Shown here piece after piece: positions 8,334 through 19,253 of a stretch of DNA of 64,000 nt. Made by a program: the position numbers and the translations under genes. The stretch's first letter is position 1; the number at the start of each line of letters is the position of its first letter. The stretch spans positions 1 to 64,000 of the forward strand of contig NZ_FNHP01000007.1 in the NCBI RefSeq assembly GCF_900103645.1. The letters run 5' to 3'. The stretch comes from Oryzisolibacter propanilivorax. GTDB lineage: Bacteria > Pseudomonadota > Gammaproteobacteria > Burkholderiales > Burkholderiaceae_C. The notes under the pieces are model-generated. The model was not told the origin of the DNA. It did no database searches and was given only the letters and a program-made list of their open reading frames with translations.

Positions 8334-11300
8334 TTAGCGCGGCTTCCGTATTAATACATAGACTGCAGGAATGACGAACAGCGACAGCAGCGGGGCGGTG
8401 ATCATGCCGCCGAGCATAGGGGCCGCTATGCGGCTCATGACCTCTGACCCCGTACCGCTGCTCCAAACAATAGGCACCAAGCCGGCCAGGATAACTGCCA
8501 CGGTCATGGCTTTGGGCCGCACGCGCAACACTGCTCCGATACGAATGGCATCCAGAAGCTCTTCCTTCGTTGGCCTCTGTCCGTTGGGACAGCGCTCCTC
8601 TAGCGCGTGCTTGAGGTAAATAAGCATCACGACGCCGAATTCTGCGGCAACCCCCGCCAAGGCAATGAAACCCACGCCAGTGGCAATCGACAGGTTGTAC
8701 CCCAGCAAGTACAGAAACCATATTCCTCCGGTCAGGGCAAACGGCAGCGTGGCCATGATCAGGAAGGCCTCGTCTAGGCGCGAGAAGGTCAGGTACAGCA
8801 GCACGAAGATGATCAGCAGCGTGGCTGGCACCACCACCTTCAGGCGTGCGTCGGCACGCTCCATGTACTCGAACTGCCCCGAGTAGGCGATGCTGACGCC
8901 TGGCTCCAGCTTGACCTCGCGGCCCACCGCAGCACGCAGTTCGTTGGCCACCGAGGCCAGGTCGCGCCCACGGACATCGACATACACCCAGCCGGACGGG
9001 CGTGCGTTCTCACTTTTGAGCATGGGCGGACCATCGGTGATGGCCACGCTGGCCACCGTGCCCAGCGTGATCTGCTGGCCGTTGGGGGTCCAGATCGGCA
9101 GTTGCACCAGTCTCTCGGGAGAGTCCCGCCACTCGCGCGGGTAACGCACGCTGATCGGGAACCGCGCCAGGCCCTCGACGGTTTCCGAAACGTTCTCCCC
9201 GCCTACCGCCCCAGCCACGACGGACTGGATGTCCGCCACATTGAGCCCGTAGCGACCAGCGGCCGTGCGATCGATGCGCACGTCCACATAGCGACCGCCG
9301 GTCAAGCGCTCCGCCAGCGCCGAACTGACGCCTGGGATACCCTTGGCGACATGCTCGACCTGGAGCGCGATCTGGTCGATCACACGCAGGTCGTTGCCGG
9401 TAACCTTGACGCCGATCGGGCTTTTGATGCCGGTGGCCAGCATGTCGATGCGGTTGCGGATGGGCGGAATCCAGATGTTGGCCAAGCCGGGAATCTTGAC
9501 CGCTTTGTCCAGTTCCTCGACCAGCCGCTCGGGCGTCATCCCGGGGCGCCACTGCTCCCTGGGTTTGAGCTTCACGGTGGTCTCGAACATCTCCAGCGGC
9601 GCGGGGTCGGTTGCGGTTTCCGCCCGCCCAGCCTTGCCGAACACGCGTTCGACCTCGGGCACGGTCCTGATCATGCGGTTGCTGATTTGCAGCAGCTCGG
9701 CGGCGCGCTGGGCCGACAACCCCGGCAGAGCCGAGGGCATGTAGAGCAGGTCGCCTTCGTCCAGCCGGGGTAGGAACTCTCCGCCCAGCCGGGCCAATGG
9801 CCATGCGGTAGTCGCCAGGGCCAGCACCGCGATCAGCAGCGTCGTCTTGGGCCGGCGTAGCACCCACTCCAGACTGGGCCGATACACCGCGATCAACACG
9901 CGCGTGATGGGATTCTTCTGCTCATCCGGGATACGCCCGCGAATCCAGTACCCCATGAGCACCGGGATCAGGGTCACCGACAACCCTGCCGCCGCAGCCA
10001 TGGCGTAGGTCTTGGTGAACGCCAGCGGTCCGAAAAGGCGGCCTTCTTGCGCCTCCAGCGTGAACACGGGGATGAAAGACAGGGTAATGATCAGCAGCGA
10101 GAAGAACAGCGCCGGGCCGACTTCTTGTGCGGCCAGGGTGATCACACGCCAGCGCTCCTCGCCCTGCAGGGATTCTCCGGGATGCTCATGTTGCCAAGCT
10201 TCCAGCTTCTTGTGAGCGTTCTCGATCATCACCACGGCGGCGTCCACCATGGCGCCTACTGCGATCGCGATGCCCCCTAGCGACATGATGTTGGCGTTGA
10301 TTCCCTGGTAGCGCATCACCAGAAAGGCTGTCATCACGCCCAGGGGCAGGGAGATGATGGCCACCAGCGCCGAGCGCAGATGCCACAGGAAGAGCGCGCA
10401 GACCAGCGCCACCACCAGGAACTCCTCGCCCAGCTTGAGCGTGAGGTTGCGGATGGCGCGCTCGATCAGCGCGCTGCGGTCATAGGTGGTGACGATCTCG
10501 ACGCCCGGCGGCAGGCTCCCCTTCAATTGTTCCAGCCTGGCCTTGACGGCGGCAATCGTCTCCTGCGCGTTCTTGCCCGAGCGCAGAATGACCACACCGC
10601 CGGCAACCTCACCCTCGCCATCGAGCTCGGCAATGCCGCGCCGCATTTCGGGGCCGACCTGCACCGTCGCCACGCCGCCCAGGCGCACCGGAACGCCGCC
10701 GCGCGCCACCAGAGGAACCGCGCGAAAGTCGTCCAAGCTTCGCAGGTAGCCGTTAGCGCGCACCATGTACTCCGCCCCCGACAGCTCCAGCACCGATCCG
10801 CCCGTTTCCTGGTTGGCGTTCACCAGCGCATCGCGCACCTGGCCTTGGCTGATGCCAAGGGATGTCAGCTTGACCGGATCGAGGACCACTTGGTACTGCT
10901 TGACCATGCCGCCAACGGAGGCCACCTCGGCCACATTAGGCAGGCTCTTGAGCTCGAACTTGAGGAACCAGTCCTGCAGCGCGCGCAGCTGCGCCAAGTC
11001 GTTCTTGCCTGTGCGGTCTACTAGTGCGTACTGGTAGATCCAGCCAACCCCGGTGGCATCGGGGCCGAGTGCGGGCTTGGCCGTGGCTGGCAGCCGGCCC
11101 TGGACTTGGTTCAGGTACTCTAGCACCCGCGAGCGCGCCCAGTAGAGATCGGTTCCGTCCTCGAACAGCACGTAGACGAACGAATCGCCAAAAAACGAGA
11201 AGCCACGCACCGTCTTGGCGCCCGGCACCGACAGCATGGTGGTGGCCAGCGGATACGTCACCTGGTTCTCGACGATCTGCGGCGCCTGGCCGGGGTAGGT

Positions 11301-11453
11301 CGTGCGGATGATGACCTGCACGTCCGACAGGTCCGGCAGCGCATCCACGGGCGTGCTGCGCACGGCCCACACGCCCCAGGCCGTCAGCATGGCCGTGGCC
11401 AGCAGCACTAGGAAGCGGTTAATGACCGACCAGCGGATCAGTTTCGCAATCAT
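8334..11453 (-). CDS. cusA: CusA, Cu(I)/Ag(I) RND efflux pump
   Basis: 1039 residues, full length for heavy-metal RND transporters, which export metal from periplasm and cytoplasm through a trimeric inner-membrane pump. The copper-binding methionine triad falls at M572 (YMPSALPG), M622 (PLEMFETT) and M671 (RIDMLATG), almost exactly where E. coli CusA has its own. The transmembrane motif [15 protein letters not shown] (398-412) carries the proton-relay Asp of the Cu/Ag subgroup. The start overlaps the cusB stop by four bases. It is the last gene of the long minus-strand copper operon. Confidence 0.95.
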   Translation of the reverse strand: MIAKLIRWSVINRFLVLLATAMLTAWGVWAVRSTPVDALPDLSDVQVIIRTTYPGQAPQIVENQVTYPLATTMLSVPGAKTVRGFSFFGDSFVYVLFEDGTDLYWARSRVLEYLNQVQGRLPATAKPALGPDATGVGWIYQYALVDRTGKNDLAQLRALQDWFLKFELKSLPNVAEVASVGGMVKQYQVVLDPVKLTSLGISQGQVRDALVNANQETGGSVLELSGAEYMVRANGYLRSLDDFRAVPLVARGGVPVRLGGVATVQVGPEMRRGIAELDGEGEVAGGVVILRSGKNAQETIAAVKARLEQLKGSLPPGVEIVTTYDRSALIERAIRNLTLKLGEEFLVVALVCALFLWHLRSALVAIISLPLGVMTAFLVMRYQGINANIMSLGGIAIAVGAMVDAAVVMIENAHKKLEAWQHEHPGESLQGEERWRVITLAAQEVGPALFFSLLIITLSFIPVFTLEAQEGRLFGPLAFTKTYAMAAAAGLSVTLIPVLMGYWIRGRIPDEQKNPITRVLIAVYRPSLEWVLRRPKTTLLIAVLALATTAWPLARLGGEFLPRLDEGDLLYMPSALPGLSAQRAAELLQISNRMIRTVPEVERVFGKAGRAETATDPAPLEMFETTVKLKPREQWRPGMTPERLVEELDKAVKIPGLANIWIPPIRNRIDMLATGIKSPIGVKVTGNDLRVIDQIALQVEHVAKGIPGVSSALAERLTGGRYVDVRIDRTAAGRYGLNVADIQSVVAGAVGGENVSETVEGLARFPISVRYPREWRDSPERLVQLPIWTPNGQQITLGTVASVAITDGPPMLKSENARPSGWVYVDVRGRDLASVANELRAAVGREVKLEPGVSIAYSGQFEYMERADARLKVVVPATLLIIFVLLYLTFSRLDEAFLIMATLPFALTGGIWFLYLLGYNLSIATGVGFIALAGVAAEFGVVMLIYLKHALEERCPNGQRPTKEELLDAIRIGAVLRVRPKAMTVAVILAGLVPIVWSSGTGSEVMSRIAAPMLGGMITAPLLSLFVIPAVYVLIRKPR

Positions 11454-12970
11454 GGCTTGACCCCTTCGATCGCGGTGATCACGTAGTCCTCGCCCTGCTT
11501 GGCGAAGGTGAACCGCACGGTTTGTCTGGGCGTAAATCCCGCAGCCAGCTTTGGATCAGCCAGCTTGAAGCCCATGGTCATGGCGGGCCACTTGAGGGCC
11601 GGCACGGCGTCGTGGGCCAGCGTCAACTCAGTCGGGGAAACCTCCTCGATCACACCACGCACCGTGAAGGCGTTGGCCGCTGCAGCCGATGGCGTAGAGA
11701 CGCCATGTCCGCCGTGCGGCTGCGCCGGGGTGGAAGCACCAGCCTGGGCGGGCAGCAAGCCACGCAGGCTGGCCTCCGAGTCGATCAAGAACTGCGCCGA
11801 GGCCACCACCTGTTGCCCTGCGGCCAGGCCGCTCTTGACCACCAACTGGTCGCCGATCTCTGCACCCAACTGCACCTCAACGGGGTGGAACTTGCCCGGG
11901 CCATCGACCACATAGGCCAGCGCGCGCCGGCCGGTGCGGATCACGGCCTCGCTGGGTACCAGCAGCGCGCTCTGTTCGTTGCCCTTGAGGGCGACCTGGC
12001 CCGACATGCCCGCCTTCAGGCGCTGGCCGGGGTTGGGCAGCTCCAGGCGCACGCGAACCGTACGGGTGTCGCGGTTGGCCTCCGGCAGGATGGCGACGAC
12101 GCGCGCCCGCAGCTCCTCGCCGGGAAAGGCCGCCAGGCGCACCTGGGCGGCCTGGCCTACCTGCAGCGGGCCGCTCTGCGCCTCGGGCACCGCCACCTCG
12201 ACCCAGACCGTGGACAGTCCGTTCACGCGCGCCAAGCTCGCGCCGGCGGCCACGGTCATACCCTGGCGCACCATGAGTTCGGCCACCAGCCCGCCCTGGG
12301 GCACGGTCACGGTATAGAGCCCGCGCGGCTCGCCGCTGCGCTCCACCTGGGCCACCAGGCTGCTGGGCATGCCCAGCAGCAGCAGGCGCTGCCGGGCCGC
12401 CTCGGTCAAGGACTCGTCCTTGAGCGCGCGCACCGCCAGAAATTCGCGCTGCGCCGCCACCCATTCGGGCAGCAGCAAGTCCGCCAAAGGCGCGCCCGCG
12501 GCGATCACGTCGCCCGGTGCGCGCGCATAGACGCGCTCGACGAAGCCTGCGGCACGCGCTTGCACGATGCTGACCTCGCGGTCGTTGAGCAGCACGGTAC
12601 CCACGACATCCACATCAGCGCTGACGCTGCGTTGCACGACCTCGGTCGTGCGCAAGCCCAGCGACTGCACGGTCTGTGGCGAAACACTGAGACCGGAACC
12701 GTCCTCCCCGTCTTCATCGGCGTACTTGGGCACCAGGTCCATGTCCATGAACGGCGACTTGCCCGGCTTGTCAAATTTCTGCGTCGGCGACATAGGGTCG
12801 TACCAATACAGCACCTTGCGCTCGGTGGTTGCGCCGGCGCCCGCGCGCGCGGCGGTTGCATCGGCCACATGGGCGGTGCCCGCGCGCCATTGGGCCAGGC
12901 CCCAGCCGGCGGTGATACCTATGACAATCAGAGTCAGGCCAAGCAGGCTTTTTTTTATCGAGTTGTTCAT
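11450..12970 (-). CDS. cusB: CusB, membrane-fusion adaptor with fused CusF-like domain
   Basis: 506 residues. An N-terminal membrane anchor (about 8-27) is followed by a heavy-metal-binding domain (about 54-84, [16 protein letters not shown], with methionines) and the lipoyl/barrel core of periplasmic adaptors. After a His/Pro-rich linker (PHGGHG) the last 75 residues form a CusF-like domain with KWPAMTMGF, keeping the Trp and two Met that bind Cu(I)/Ag(I). It bridges CusA to the outer-membrane channel and passes metal to the pump. It is coupled to cusA by an ATGA overlap. Confidence 0.93.
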   Translation of the reverse strand: MNNSIKKSLLGLTLIVIGITAGWGLAQWRAGTAHVADATAARAGAGATTERKVLYWYDPMSPTQKFDKPGKSPFMDMDLVPKYADEDGEDGSGLSVSPQTVQSLGLRTTEVVQRSVSADVDVVGTVLLNDREVSIVQARAAGFVERVYARAPGDVIAAGAPLADLLLPEWVAAQREFLAVRALKDESLTEAARQRLLLLGMPSSLVAQVERSGEPRGLYTVTVPQGGLVAELMVRQGMTVAAGASLARVNGLSTVWVEVAVPEAQSGPLQVGQAAQVRLAAFPGEELRARVVAILPEANRDTRTVRVRLELPNPGQRLKAGMSGQVALKGNEQSALLVPSEAVIRTGRRALAYVVDGPGKFHPVEVQLGAEIGDQLVVKSGLAAGQQVVASAQFLIDSEASLRGLLPAQAGASTPAQPHGGHGVSTPSAAAANAFTVRGVIEEVSPTELTLAHDAVPALKWPAMTMGFKLADPKLAAGFTPRQTVRFTFAKQGEDYVITAIEGVKP

Positions 12971-12985
12971 GTGGATGTGCTCCCA

Positions 12986-14290
12986 TCAATCGGCAATGAG
13001 GCTGTTCAGGCGCACCACCAGGCTGTCGTGCTGGGCCTGCAGGTCGATCAGGCGCATGCGCGCCTCTAGCACCTGAGCGCGTGTGACAAGCACGGCGCTC
13101 AGATCGCCCTTGGCGGCGCGGTAGTTGGCCAGCGCCAGGTCGGCGCGCTCCCGGGCCAGGCGCAGGCCGGCGCTGTTCAGGCGCTCCAGCTGGCTTTGCA
13201 GCGCCTGTAGTTCGGCGGCGTTGTCGTCAAGCTCTTGCAAGTGACGTCGTGCCACATCGTCCTGTTCGGCCTCCAGGCGTTCAAGTTCACGCTGCTTGGC
13301 CTCGATCATTGGTACCTGGCGGCGGTCCTTCTGCCAGGGCAGGTCGAACGTGACCTGGAACGACACCATGTCGCCCCATTGACGCCCACGCCGGTTGTAG
13401 GCAACTTCCCACGACCAGTCGCCACGTGACTCTGCCTGAGCCTCGTGGGATTCCGCTCGTGCTGCACGCTGCATCGCCGGGTACAGTTCCAGCTCAGCGT
13501 GGTGCGCGAGGTCGGCACGCAGCTGCTCCACAGATCGCGTCAGTGCGCCAGGGCCACCGCTCAACGATTCGTCGGCGCGCGAACCGACCCAGCGGCGCAG
13601 CAGGGAGCGGGCCTTGGACCGGTCGCGCCGCAGGTCGTCGCGCCGGTCGGACAGCGCGAGTGCCTCCTGCTGCGCTGCCAGCAGGTCGTTGGCCTGCGCC
13701 GTGCCGCCAGCCACCCGGGCGGGCAGGCTGTCCTGCAGGCGCTGGTTTTCGGCGAGCAGCTCGGTGAGCAATTGCTCGCGCTGCTCCACGGCTTGGGCGG
13801 CAACCCAGGCCAAGCCAACCTCCTGCCGGATCTGCAGGCGCTGCAAGATTTGTGTTGCACGCTCGCGCTCCACACGAGCCTGCGCGCTGGCGACCTTGGC
13901 ATAGCGCTTAGCGCGGTTGGGCACCTCCTGCATCAAGGCAATGCGCTGCATCGTCATGGAGTCGCGCGTCAGGCTCCAGCGGTCCATGCCGCTGATGGGC
14001 AGGCTTTCCACGCCCACGGCCAGCTTGGGATCGGGCAACGTGCCGGCCGCCTTCTGCGTGGACTCGGCGGCCTCGATCTGCAGCCGCAGCGCCGCCGCGC
14101 GCGGGCTTTGCTGCTCGGCGATGGCCAGGGCCTCAGCAAGGCCCAAGGCATGGGCCTGGCTAGCAGCCAGCGCTGCGCCAGCCAGCATCAGGCCCAACCG
14201 TATCCTGAAACCGTGGGTATTTGCGCGCGGGATGCCAGCGGCCCGCACGGGGTGGCGCTCGCTGTGAGCACCAAAAAATTGGATAAACAT
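12986..14290 (-). CDS. cusC: CusC-like outer-membrane efflux channel
   Basis: 434 residues with a signal peptide (hydrophobic stretch about 33-48 ending SQAHA) and the two repeated coiled-coil/beta regions of the TolC superfamily. The long N-terminal extension before the signal suggests the true start may lie downstream, for example near residue 35 (MLAGAALAASQ). It completes the CusCBA tripartite efflux system. It lies 15 bases upstream of cusB. Confidence 0.88.
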   Translation of the reverse strand: MFIQFFGAHSERHPVRAAGIPRANTHGFRIRLGLMLAGAALAASQAHALGLAEALAIAEQQSPRAAALRLQIEAAESTQKAAGTLPDPKLAVGVESLPISGMDRWSLTRDSMTMQRIALMQEVPNRAKRYAKVASAQARVERERATQILQRLQIRQEVGLAWVAAQAVEQREQLLTELLAENQRLQDSLPARVAGGTAQANDLLAAQQEALALSDRRDDLRRDRSKARSLLRRWVGSRADESLSGGPGALTRSVEQLRADLAHHAELELYPAMQRAARAESHEAQAESRGDWSWEVAYNRRGRQWGDMVSFQVTFDLPWQKDRRQVPMIEAKQRELERLEAEQDDVARRHLQELDDNAAELQALQSQLERLNSAGLRLARERADLALANYRAAKGDLSAVLVTRAQVLEARMRLIDLQAQHDSLVVRLNSLIAD

Positions 14291-14365
14291 GAGGATCCTC
14301 GAAATGGACAGCTACACAGACACCTGCTGCACTGCGTCAAGCCGCAGCGCGCATGGGGTAGCAAG

Positions 14366-14821
14366 TCAATTCCGAAGAACCTGGAGCGTCAGATAGAGCG
14401 CCAGCGCGCCAGCGCGGGAGTCGGGCTGCACTTGGCGGGGCCGGGAATCCACCACCAGCGGCGCGTTGATCGCCTCCGGGAGCACATAGCCTATCCAGGC
14501 CGTGTGCGCCACGAGCAGCTGTAGATCCACACCATATGACGAAGGTGCAGGCTGGCCATCGCCGCTGCAATGGGCCCGGCACAGATGCGGCGCCTCGTCG
14601 TCCATCGTTCCGGGCATGGCGTGGCAGTCCGGCATGGAGGGCATGCCCGCCGTGTCTTCCGTCACCATGCCGGCAGCCTGCATCAAGGCAACGTGCCCCG
14701 CGGAGTCTTGCTTGGGGCATGCATACATCGCCAGTGCCATCTGTGAGAACAGCAAGGCCAAGACGAGGCCTCCGGCAATACGACGGCCCCATTGCGTGAC
14801 GATGCGTCGGATGAAAGCCAT
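14366..14821 (-). CDS. Secreted Cys/His-containing protein of the copper operon
   Basis: 151 residues from the ATG at 14821; an earlier in-frame ATG at 14914 adds 31 poorly coding residues. A hydrophobic N-terminal segment (about 16-32, LVLALLFSQMALAM) acts as signal or anchor. The exported part has Cys and His spaced as CPKQ, PDCHAMPG and HLCRAHC, which could bind metal. I do not recognise a named family; proteins of this kind accompany Cu efflux genes. It is co-directional with cusC, 75 bases away. Confidence 0.65.
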   Translation of the reverse strand: MAFIRRIVTQWGRRIAGGLVLALLFSQMALAMYACPKQDSAGHVALMQAAGMVTEDTAGMPSMPDCHAMPGTMDDEAPHLCRAHCSGDGQPAPSSYGVDLQLLVAHTAWIGYVLPEAINAPLVVDSRPRQVQPDSRAGALALYLTLQVLRN

Positions 14822-14938
14822 GGTGGATGTTCGCTGTGCTGGACCAGGGGCAAATTGCCGTGGATCAGAAAAACATCGCGGGAAAGAGGTGCCGCGATTG
14901 CCTACCGAACGCAACGACCTGCTCTGCGCGCATGGAAG

Positions 14939-15199
14939 TCATCGAGAATCCGGCCCTGTGGAGCCGGCATCTGGCATGCCCGTGCGCCTCGCAATCGGCC
15001 AATCCGAGAATGCCAGCACATACAGCGCGATCAGGTTGACCATGGGGACGATCATCAGCAGGCCGAGCCAGCCGGAAAAACCCGCTTTACCAAATATCTT
15101 CCAGAACGGCAGCACGATCACGACCGCCTCCAGCAGCATCATGAGCCAATGCATGCCGAGCCACCATGCCATGTCGCTGGTACCAATCCCGTTCACCAT
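14939..15199 (-). CDS. Small two-pass membrane protein
   Basis: 86 residues, beginning MVNGIGTSDMAWWLGMHW. Two hydrophobic segments (about 12-32 and 40-64) predict an inner-membrane protein. It lies between the copper P-type ATPase and the secreted Cys/His protein, in the same direction, so it is probably part of the copper operon. The function is unknown. Confidence 0.6.
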   Translation of the reverse strand: MVNGIGTSDMAWWLGMHWLMMLLEAVVIVLPFWKIFGKAGFSGWLGLLMIVPMVNLIALYVLAFSDWPIARRTGMPDAGSTGPDSR

Positions 15200-15242
15200 G
15201 AAACGCGCCTTTCATTGAAAGCCTCAAAGCCCGTGGCCAGGC

Positions 15243-17582
15243 CTATGCATTCCGCAGCCGCAAGGCGTTGAAGATGACGGAAGCCGAACTCAGGCTCATC
15301 GCCAGCGCCGCGATCATCGGTGACAGCAGCCAGCCGGTGAACGGGTACAGCAGGCCGGCGGCGATCGGCACGCCGATGCCGTTGTAGACGAAGGCGAATG
15401 CCAGGTTCTGGCGCATGTTGCCCACGGTGTCGATGGAAATCTGGCGCGCCGCCGCGATGCCGCGCAGGTCGCCCTTGACCAGGGTGACTTGGCCGCTGTT
15501 CATCGCCACGTCAGTGCCGGTGCCCATGGCCACGCCCACGTCGGCCTTGGCCAGCGCAGGTGCGTCGTTGATGCCGTCGCCAGCCATGGCGACCACATGG
15601 CCCTCTTGCTGTAGCTTCTCGACCAAGGCCAGCTTGTCGGCGGGCTTGACCTCGCCGTGTACCTCGTCGATGCCCAGCTTGGCACCCACGGCGCGAGCCG
15701 TGGTGAGACCATCGCCCGTGGCCATGACGATGCGCAGGCCGCTGGCGTGCAGGGTGTCGATGGCCTCGGGCGTGCTCGACTTGATGGGATCGGTCACGGC
15801 CAGCAGGCCAGCGAGGCGGCCGTCGACTGCCAAGTGCATGACGCTGGCGCCCTCGCCACGCAGACGCTCACCATCGGCCTTCAACGCCGCCACGTTGACA
15901 CCTTCCTGCTCCATGAGCGCGGTGTTGCCCAGCGCCAGGCGTCGGCCTTCCACGATGCCACGCACGCCTATGCCGCTGCCCGACTCGAAATCAACCGGCT
16001 TGGCCAGCGGCAAGCCTTGCTCGCGCGCCGCACTCACGATGGCATCGGCCAGCGGGTGCTCGCTGCCCTGGTCCAGGCTGGCCGCCAGGCGCAGCACCTC
16101 AGCAGGCGTGAACTCGGGCGTGGCAATGGACGTCTCGAAAGCGGGCCTGCCTTCGGTAAGCGTGCCGGTCTTGTCCACGATCAGCGTATCGACCTCGCGC
16201 ATCTTCTCGATGGCGGCGGCATCGCGGAACAGCACACCCTGCGTGGCCGCGCGGCCCGTGGCGACCATCACTGACATAGGCGTCGCCAAACCGAGCGCAC
16301 ATGGGCATGCGATGATCAGCACCGCCACTGCGTTGATCAGGCCGAACACCCAACTGGGCTCGGGACCGAATAGGCCCCAGACGAAGAAAGTGGCGGCGGC
16401 GATCGCCACCACCACTAAGACGAACTTGCCCGCCACCACGTCGGCCATGCGCTGCATGGGCGCTTTGGAGCGCTGGGCCGACGCCACCATCTGCACAATC
16501 TGCGCCAGCATGGTGGCCGAGCCGACCTTCTCGGAGCGCATGACCAGCGCGCCGCTGGTATTGAGCGTGGCGCCGATTAGGGCGTCGCCTACGCGCTTGG
16601 TCACGGGTAGGGGCTCGCCGGTCAGCATGGATTCATCGACCGCGCTGCGGCCCTCGGTCACCACACCATCGACGGGCACCTTCTCGCCAGGGCGCACGCG
16701 CAGCAGGTCGCCGACATGCACGTGGGCGAGCGGCACGTCCTCCTCGCTGCCGTCGGCGTTGATACGCCGCGCGGTCTTGGGCGCCAGTCCCAGCAGCGAC
16801 TTGAGCGCGGCCGAGGTCTGTGAGCGCGCCTTCAGTTCCAGGATCTGCCCGAGCATGGTCAAAGAGATGATGACCACCGCCGCCTCGAAATACACGGCCA
16901 CGCGGCCCATGGCCACGAATGAGGCGGGGAACACCTGCGGCGCCAGCGTAGCGACGACGCTGTAGACGAAGGCCGCCCCTGTGCCCAGGGCGATCAAAGT
17001 CCACATGTTGGGGCTGCGCTGTACAACGGACTGCCAGCCGCGCACGAAGAAGGGCCAGCCTGTCCACAGCACCACCGGCAACGACAGCACCAGCTCGATC
17101 CAACTCTGCGCTGCCATGTCGAACCAGCCCAGGCGATGCCCGAACATGGCTAGCACTGTGACGATCACCGTGAGCGGCAGCGTCCACCAAAAGCGACGCT
17201 GGAAGTCCTTGAGTTCGTGGTTGTCTTCCGCATCCAGCGGAATGAGCGGTTCCAGCGCCATGCCGCACTTGGGGCAATTGCCTGGGTGATCCTGCCGCAC
17301 TTCGGGATGCATGGGGCAGGTGTAAATAGTGCCGGCGGGCACCGCTGCCGGAGTAGCAACGGGCTCAGGCGATGGCTGGCCGGCACCGTCGCCATGCCCA
17401 TGCGCATGCTGGTGGCCGGCGTGCACTTCGTCCTCGGGCATCAGGTGCATCTGACATTTTGGGCAACGCCCCGGGTGATCCTGGCGCACCTCGGGATGCA
17501 TGGGACAGGTGTAGATAGTGCCCGCCGAGGCCTCTTCGCCGCCGACGTGATCGTGATGATGCGGGTGATGGTTCATGACCAT
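15243..17582 (-). CDS. Cu(I)/Ag(I) P1B-type ATPase with two N-terminal metal-binding domains
   Basis: 779 residues. A His-rich N-terminus carries two near-identical heavy-metal-binding domains, each with [14 protein letters not shown] (about 23-50 and 86-113), of the type seen in SilP and CopA-like pumps. The core has the dephosphorylation motif TGEP (321-324), the transport motif CPC (426-428) and the phosphorylated Asp470 in DKTGT. CPC marks the Cu/Ag class. It pumps monovalent copper or silver from cytoplasm to periplasm, feeding the Cus system. Met1 and Met3 are equally possible starts. Confidence 0.93.
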   Translation of the reverse strand: MVMNHHPHHHDHVGGEEASAGTIYTCPMHPEVRQDHPGRCPKCQMHLMPEDEVHAGHQHAHGHGDGAGQPSPEPVATPAAVPAGTIYTCPMHPEVRQDHPGNCPKCGMALEPLIPLDAEDNHELKDFQRRFWWTLPLTVIVTVLAMFGHRLGWFDMAAQSWIELVLSLPVVLWTGWPFFVRGWQSVVQRSPNMWTLIALGTGAAFVYSVVATLAPQVFPASFVAMGRVAVYFEAAVVIISLTMLGQILELKARSQTSAALKSLLGLAPKTARRINADGSEEDVPLAHVHVGDLLRVRPGEKVPVDGVVTEGRSAVDESMLTGEPLPVTKRVGDALIGATLNTSGALVMRSEKVGSATMLAQIVQMVASAQRSKAPMQRMADVVAGKFVLVVVAIAAATFFVWGLFGPEPSWVFGLINAVAVLIIACPCALGLATPMSVMVATGRAATQGVLFRDAAAIEKMREVDTLIVDKTGTLTEGRPAFETSIATPEFTPAEVLRLAASLDQGSEHPLADAIVSAAREQGLPLAKPVDFESGSGIGVRGIVEGRRLALGNTALMEQEGVNVAALKADGERLRGEGASVMHLAVDGRLAGLLAVTDPIKSSTPEAIDTLHASGLRIVMATGDGLTTARAVGAKLGIDEVHGEVKPADKLALVEKLQQEGHVVAMAGDGINDAPALAKADVGVAMGTGTDVAMNSGQVTLVKGDLRGIAAARQISIDTVGNMRQNLAFAFVYNGIGVPIAAGLLYPFTGWLLSPMIAALAMSLSSASVIFNALRLRNA

Positions 17583-17675
17583 GCCTTTTTTGAAGTGGGC
17601 ACGATTCTTGACCTCGCCATCATGGGAAGGTCAAGCGGCTTTCCCGGTGTACGCCTCCGGCACGCGACCGGTTGG

Positions 17676-18176
17676 CTATCGGGACAAGGACTTGCGGTAC
17701 TGGGCATTGATCTCATCGTGGCGCTGGCGAATCTCGGGCGGCCATTGCGCTTTGATCCAGGACAGTACGGCCACGATCTCGCCGTCGCTCAGTACACCAC
17801 CATAGATGGGCATGGCCGTGCGGTAGTCGGGCTGATTGATCAGTTGAGCCAAGCCCTGCTTGGTGATGGCGAAGAGCTGCTCGTCGGGGTGGTGCCACGT
17901 GTGGCCGCTGGGGTCGTGAGGCGGCGCCGGCAGAAGGCCATCGGCTCCGCGATCCCGCCAGCCCGCCTGCCCCTCGCCCTTGGCTCCATGGCAAGCCGCA
18001 CACTGCTGCGCGTAGATACGCTCGCCGATGCGCAGCACCTGGGGATCATCAGGACGCAGGCTGTGCTGCGCAGCCGCTGGCCGGTCGGTGGCGCGCAGGG
18101 AGAAGTAACCCGCTCCCGCGACCAACAGCGCAAGCAACGCTCCTGCAGTCCACAGGGCCAGCGGTTTCAACGTCAT
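17676..18176 (-). CDS. Membrane-anchored c-type cytochrome
   Basis: 166 residues from the ATG at 18176, which has GGGGAGG eight bases upstream; an in-frame ATG at 18197 is less likely. An N-terminal anchor (about 5-25) is followed by the heme site CAACH (59-63) and a probable distal Met in AMPIYGG (about 121). It is therefore a periplasmic electron carrier. In this operon it may take electrons from the multicopper oxidase or from copper oxidation; that link is inferred from neighbours only. Confidence 0.82.
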   Translation of the reverse strand: MTLKPLALWTAGALLALLVAGAGYFSLRATDRPAAAQHSLRPDDPQVLRIGERIYAQQCAACHGAKGEGQAGWRDRGADGLLPAPPHDPSGHTWHHPDEQLFAITKQGLAQLINQPDYRTAMPIYGGVLSDGEIVAVLSWIKAQWPPEIRQRHDEINAQYRKSLSR

Positions 18177-18218
18177 CGCAGCCTCCCCTGATTTCATGCT
18201 CGCGCCATATTCTTGTCG

Positions 18219-18380
18219 TCATGTGTATGACTCAAAGCTGTCCTCTTGCGCTCCACGTGGAATAAAGCGTGGCACCTGCTGCGCGTACTTCTCCCACGCC
18301 TGTCCAAAACAGCGTGCGCTTTCCCACTCCTCGTTGTGCGTCAGTCGGGCATATATCACCATCAAGGGGCCACAAGCCAT
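18219..18380 (-). pseudogene. 3' fragment of an isoprenylcysteine-methyltransferase-like membrane protein
   Basis: 53 codons ending the frame, with PLMVIYARLTHNEEWESAR and FGQAWEKYAQQVPRFIPR. This is the C-terminal signature of ICMT-like membrane methyltransferases (acidic REE-type helix followed by F-G-x-x-W-x-x-Y and a PRFIP end). The N-terminal membrane helices are missing, and the upstream DNA is already the DUF2933 gene. A deletion removed the front of the gene. Related copper clusters often carry such a gene here, from my knowledge of the family. Confidence 0.6.
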
Positions 18381-18405
18381 ATGACGGTCCCGTGCGCTCC
18401 ATGGT

Positions 18406-18684
18406 TCAGCTCCCGTTGGAGTCTTGGCCGATGCGCCGGTCGGGCGCGCCGGAGCCACTTCCATGCCTGCTATGGCCACCGTGGCCCTTATGCATGAAGA
18501 CATGCATCAGCGGGCAGACCAGCAGCAGGGCGTAGGGCCACCATTGCGCCAGATGGGCACGGTGCTCTGTCCATAAAAGGTAACCGGCAACGACGCCGAA
18601 CACGAGTAGGCCGAGGGCATAGCGCGAGCGCCAGAATCCGCCGCTCTGCACGCTCTGCGGATGGGATGCATGGTCGTGGGTCAT
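18406..18684 (-). CDS. DUF2933-family small membrane protein
   Basis: 92 residues. It has two hydrophobic segments (about 22-39 and 48-62, WWPYALLLVCPLMHVFMH) followed by a His/Gly-rich tail (HKGHGGHSRHG). This matches the DUF2933 family found in metal-resistance clusters. The last 25 residues may have been altered by the deletion that truncated the neighbouring methyltransferase-like gene. Confidence 0.7.
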   Translation of the reverse strand: MTHDHASHPQSVQSGGFWRSRYALGLLVFGVVAGYLLWTEHRAHLAQWWPYALLLVCPLMHVFMHKGHGGHSRHGSGSGAPDRRIGQDSNGS

Positions 18685-18694
18685 GACGGCCCCC

Positions 18695-19180
18695 TTACTT
18701 GGTACTGGGTGTCGAGGCTCGTGGCACGGACATTCGATCCATCATCATCTGCATCATCGACTCCATCATGTCCATGCGCTTGTCCATCATCTGCGGATCG
18801 CATTGCATATTCGCCGTGTCTGCCGATGGCATGCCCGATGCCATCTTCCCGTGCATAGCCCCCATCATGCGCATGCCGTCCTGCATGGTTTTCATGTGTT
18901 CGGCCATCAATGCCTGGCGTTCCTGCGGCGTCTTGGCGGCGGCCATCTTCTCGTGCATGGCCTGCATTTGCCGGTTCATCACGGCTATGTCGTCCGAGCT
19001 CATGGCCCGGCCCGGCGATGGCAGTGCCGCTGCAGGCGCCGGGGCTGGCGCCGCGCTTGCCGCAGGGGCGGTAGCGTCCGCCGGGTGGTGATCCTTGTGC
19101 TCGTCCGTGCCTTGTGCCAACACGCCTACGGAGGCGACGGCGATGCAAAGGCCGATCAAAGAGTGGCGAATGTGAATCAT
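18695..19180 (-). CDS. Secreted Met/His-rich copper-cluster protein
   Basis: 161 residues from the ATG at 19180, which has AGGAAGGAAA upstream. The signal peptide ends near VGVLAQ (about residue 21). The mature part has an Ala/Pro linker and then a helical region very rich in Met (repeated MQAMHEKM, MRMMGAMHGKM, MMQMMMDRM), suited to Cu(I)/Ag(I) binding. It is a likely periplasmic metal buffer. The exact family is not recognised. Confidence 0.7.
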   Translation of the reverse strand: MIHIRHSLIGLCIAVASVGVLAQGTDEHKDHHPADATAPAASAAPAPAPAAALPSPGRAMSSDDIAVMNRQMQAMHEKMAAAKTPQERQALMAEHMKTMQDGMRMMGAMHGKMASGMPSADTANMQCDPQMMDKRMDMMESMMQMMMDRMSVPRASTPSTK

Positions 19181-19253
19181 GGTGTTTCCTTCCTGCTGTG
19201 AGCAGTGGGCGCAGGTTGCCGCAGCCGGCGGCACGGTGCGGTTGCGCCTTGAC

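Noticed and set aside
11522-13069. Long open frame on the plus strand antisense to cusB (about 515 codons)
   Set aside because: It mirrors the GC-rich codon pattern of cusB, has no ribosome site, and encodes a His/Arg/Gln-rich sequence with no family resemblance.
15415-16965. Long plus-strand frame antisense to the copper P-type ATPase
   Set aside because: A Ser/Ala/Thr/Pro-rich shadow of the ATPase gene; the minus-strand protein has all catalytic motifs.
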